From Acidimicrobiia bacterium (GTDB taxonomy: Bacteria; Actinomycetota; Acidimicrobiia; UBA5794; JAOTWH01), in contig JAOTWH010000111.1 of the NCBI GenBank assembly GCA_029863035.1, positions 1-7,273 on the forward strand: DNA of 7,273 nucleotides, read 5' to 3'. Position 1 is the first letter of the stretch; every line of letters starts with the position of its first letter. The notes beneath the pieces were generated by a model that saw only the letters and a program-made list of their open reading frames with translations, was not told the DNA's origin and ran no database searches. Shown here piece after piece: positions 5,510 to 7,273 of this stretch. Made by a program: the position numbers and the translations under genes.

Positions 5510-7135
5510 CTACCGCAGTAGGTCGGCCTTTTGGAAGATGGGCCCCGGGTCGCCCAGCTTGACACCCGCCTCCACCTCGGGAGCCTGCCACCCGCTTGGT
5601 TCAACTCCCAGCGCCAACCACACTTTGTCTGCACCGAATGGGAGATAGGGCGCCATCATCAGGTTGATGGCCGCAATGGCGTTAACGGCCGTATATAGAG
5701 TCGCCGCCGTCAGCTCTTCCTCCCGCTTGGCCGTCTTCCATGGTTCGGCCTCGCTTAGGTATGCGTTCACCTGCTGGGCGGCGGCCAGTGCGGTGTTGAG
5801 CCCTGCCTTGAGCCGGACCGCCTCGATATGTTCGCCGCACTCCACGATGGCAGCGGTCATGTCGTCGAGCACTTTGCGGTCCTTGTCGGCCAGCTCGGCC
5901 TTGGGGGTAACGCCAGAGAAGTACTGCTTGGTCATCGACAACACCCGGTTCACCAAGTTGCCCCAGTTGGCAACTAGCTCATCGTTGATGCGTCGCACGA
6001 TCTCACCCTCGGTGAGGTCGGTGTCATCCTGTTCTGGCATGGAAGCTGCCAGCGCGTAGCGAATGCCATCTGGCTGGTAACTCTCCAGGTAGCCCAAAAC
6101 GGCATCGCCAACGCTGCGCGACTTGGACGCCTTCTCTCCCCCGAATGTGACGTACTGGTTGGCCGGAACGTTCGTCGGAAGATTCAGACCCTCATAGCCC
6201 ATCAGCAGCGCCGGCCAATACACAGCATGGAAGGGGATGTTGTCCTTACCTATGAAGTAATAGGTCTCGGCTTCGGGGTTCTCCCACCAGTCCTTCCATG
6301 CATCGGGGGTTCCTTGTATCTGAGCCCACTCCTTGGCAGCTGATAGGTAGCCCATCACGGCCTCCCACCACACGTAGATGACCTTTCCGGGGCCGAGGTC
6401 GTCGACCGGCAGCGGAATGCCCCAATCCATGTCTCGGGTAAAGGCGCGGTCGTGCAGACCTTCCTCGACGAAGCCCACGGCCCAATTCTGAACGGCCTTG
6501 CGCCAACCTTGTCGGGTCTTGAGCCACTCCGTGAGTGGCTCCTGGAACGCGCTCAGCTTGAAGAAGTAGTGCTCTGTCTCGCGCTGCACGGGCTTGGTAC
6601 CAGTCAGTTTGCTCTTGGGGTCGATGAGATCAACGGCGTCGAGCGTTCGGCCGCAGTTGTCGCACTGGTCGCCGCGCGCCTCGCCATAGCCACAGTGGGG
6701 GCAGGTCCCTTCGACGTAACGATCTGGCAAGAAGCGCCCGGCGGTCTCGTCGTATGCCTGCTCGGTGGTGTGGCGGTACATGAATCCGTTTTCACGCAGA
6801 CGCAGGAACATGTCTTGAGCGACGGCCCGATGGTTGTCGGTCCCGGTGGTGGTGAACAGATCGAACGAAATCGAAAGCGCCCTCCAGTACTCGAGGAATT
6901 CGGGGTGAAAACGGTCCACGATCTCTTGTGGGGTAACGCCCTGCTCGTCGGCCCGGACGGTGATCGGCGTACCGTGGACGTCGCTTCCCGACACCATCAG
7001 CACTTTGTTGCCGGCCAAGCGGTGGTATTTGGCGAAAATGTCTGCTGGCAAGTATGCACCGGCAATGTGCCCAAGGTGAAGCGAGCCCGACGCATACGGC
7101 CAGGCAACGGCGACGAGGATGTTGCGAGACGCCAC
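5510..7135 (-). CDS. metG: Methionyl-tRNA synthetase
   Basis: MetG charges tRNA-Met and initiator tRNA with methionine in the cytosol. It is a class I synthetase. The 541 residues show the HIGH-type motif HLGH (20-23) after AVAWPYASG. A connective domain carries one zinc knuckle CPHC...CDNC (Cys145, 148, 158, 161). The lineage motif VSGSDVHGTPI (48-58) is present, and the KMSKS-type loop reads KASKS (335-339). An anticodon-binding helical domain follows; there is no C-terminal dimerisation (Trbp111-like) extension, which makes this a short form. The GTG at 7135 directly precedes the conserved 'SRNILVAVAWPYA' block, and no other in-frame start is near. No Shine-Dalgarno sequence precedes it. 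It appears to be first in the minus-strand unit and is followed by tatD after 9 nt. Confidence 0.97.
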   Translation of the reverse strand: MASRNILVAVAWPYASGSLHLGHIAGAYLPADIFAKYHRLAGNKVLMVSGSDVHGTPITVRADEQGVTPQEIVDRFHPEFLEYWRALSISFDLFTTTGTDNHRAVAQDMFLRLRENGFMYRHTTEQAYDETAGRFLPDRYVEGTCPHCGYGEARGDQCDNCGRTLDAVDLIDPKSKLTGTKPVQRETEHYFFKLSAFQEPLTEWLKTRQGWRKAVQNWAVGFVEEGLHDRAFTRDMDWGIPLPVDDLGPGKVIYVWWEAVMGYLSAAKEWAQIQGTPDAWKDWWENPEAETYYFIGKDNIPFHAVYWPALLMGYEGLNLPTNVPANQYVTFGGEKASKSRSVGDAVLGYLESYQPDGIRYALAASMPEQDDTDLTEGEIVRRINDELVANWGNLVNRVLSMTKQYFSGVTPKAELADKDRKVLDDMTAAIVECGEHIEAVRLKAGLNTALAAAQQVNAYLSEAEPWKTAKREEELTAATLYTAVNAIAAINLMMAPYLPFGADKVWLALGVEPSGWQAPEVEAGVKLGDPGPIFQKADLLR

Positions 7136-7188
7136 GGGCGAGGGATGGTACCAGTCGCATCGATCCTCAAATTCTCAGTCGTCGAGCA

Positions 7189-7219
7189 ACTATCCGGCGA
7201 CCGTGAGAAATGGTGTAAA
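7189..7219 (-). promoter_or_regulatory. Candidate metG promoter
   Basis: On the minus strand TTTACA (7219-7214; 5 of 6 to TTGACA) and GATAGT (7194-7189; 4 of 6 to TATAAT) are 19 nt apart; the GGATAG register gives 18 nt. Transcription would start near 7182, giving a leader of about 45 nt. The spacing is longer than ideal, so this is tentative. Confidence 0.3.
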
Positions 7220-7221
7220 CT
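7216..7221 (+). promoter_or_regulatory. Candidate -10 box for a plus-strand gene beyond the right edge
   Basis: TAAACT (4 of 6 to TATAAT, T1, A2 and T6 present) lies 20-26 nt upstream of the first GGAGG. No good -35 box is visible at 16-18 nt. Its sequence, with the two bases before it, overlaps the candidate -35 of metG on the other strand. Confidence 0.3.
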
Positions 7222-7267
7222 GGGTTGCTGTCCGCACAGGGGGAGGCGCCCGCGCCTATGCCTCAAG

Positions 7268-7272
7268 GGAGG
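7268..7272 (+). promoter_or_regulatory. Strong Shine-Dalgarno-like site at right edge
   Basis: GGAGG within AAGGGAGGA at the very end of the window suggests a start codon a few bases beyond it on the plus strand. The alternative is ATG 7258, served by GGAGG at 7242-7246; only five codons of that frame are visible. Confidence 0.4.
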
Positions 7273-7273
7273 A

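Larger units (their letters stand above)
7136..7273. other. Intergenic region upstream of metG, probably divergent
   Basis: This 138-bp stretch contains no gene that can be supported within the window. For the plus strand it holds a possible -10 (TAAACT, 7216-7221) and two GGAGG sites (7242-7246 and 7268-7272). The first is 11 nt before ATG 7258; the second would serve a start just beyond the window. A plus-strand gene therefore probably begins at or right after the edge; it cannot be identified. In mycobacteria the methyltransferase gene rsmI lies near metG, but that is only context. An imperfect hairpin AGGCG/CGCCT (7244-7248 with 7253-7257) covers the first GGAGG. Confidence 0.5.

Noticed and set aside
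6792..7160. Minus-strand frame of 122 codons starting at ATG 7160
   Set aside because: Most of it overlaps metG out of frame with shadow-type composition; only its start signal is noted as a finding.

Overview
This is a compact, GC-rich housekeeping segment from a bacterium, most likely an actinobacterium, perhaps an Acidimicrobiia-type lineage. The order metG-tatD-rsmA-ispE, then glmU-prs, then rplY matches what is known of actinobacterial chromosomes such as Mycobacterium. Frequent GTG/TTG starts and tiny overlaps between genes fit as well. The placement is an inference from gene order and composition; no database search was possible.

Layout from right to left, because nearly everything is on the minus strand: a 138-bp intergenic region at the right edge holds possible divergent promoters and ribosome-binding sites for a plus-strand gene lying beyond the window. 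Then follow metG (methionyl-tRNA synthetase), tatD (metal-dependent hydrolase), rsmA (16S rRNA dimethyladenosine transferase), ispE (CDP-ME kinase of the MEP isoprenoid pathway), a tRNA-Gln(UUG) gene, glmU (UDP-GlcNAc synthesis) and prs (PRPP synthase). These run head to tail with gaps of at most 17 nt or with overlaps, so they look like one transcription unit or two abutting ones. The ispE stop codon lies inside the tRNA-Gln gene.

At the left end a single plus-strand gene, a YjbQ/UPF0047 family protein, sits between prs and the 5' end of rplY (ribosomal protein L25, minus strand, cut by the window edge). This gene is tightly bracketed by inverted arrays of a 7-bp repeat (TTTCTCG/TTTCTAG and its complement). 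One array ends 2 nt before the start codon and the other begins directly after the stop codon.

The genes supply translation (metG, tRNA-Gln, rsmA, rplY), cell-wall and isoprenoid precursors (glmU, ispE) and PRPP for nucleotides and amino acids (prs). I see no defence system, phage, transposase or CRISPR array. The observations most worth a second look are the heptamer-bracketed yjbQ cassette and the ispE/tRNA-Gln overlap.
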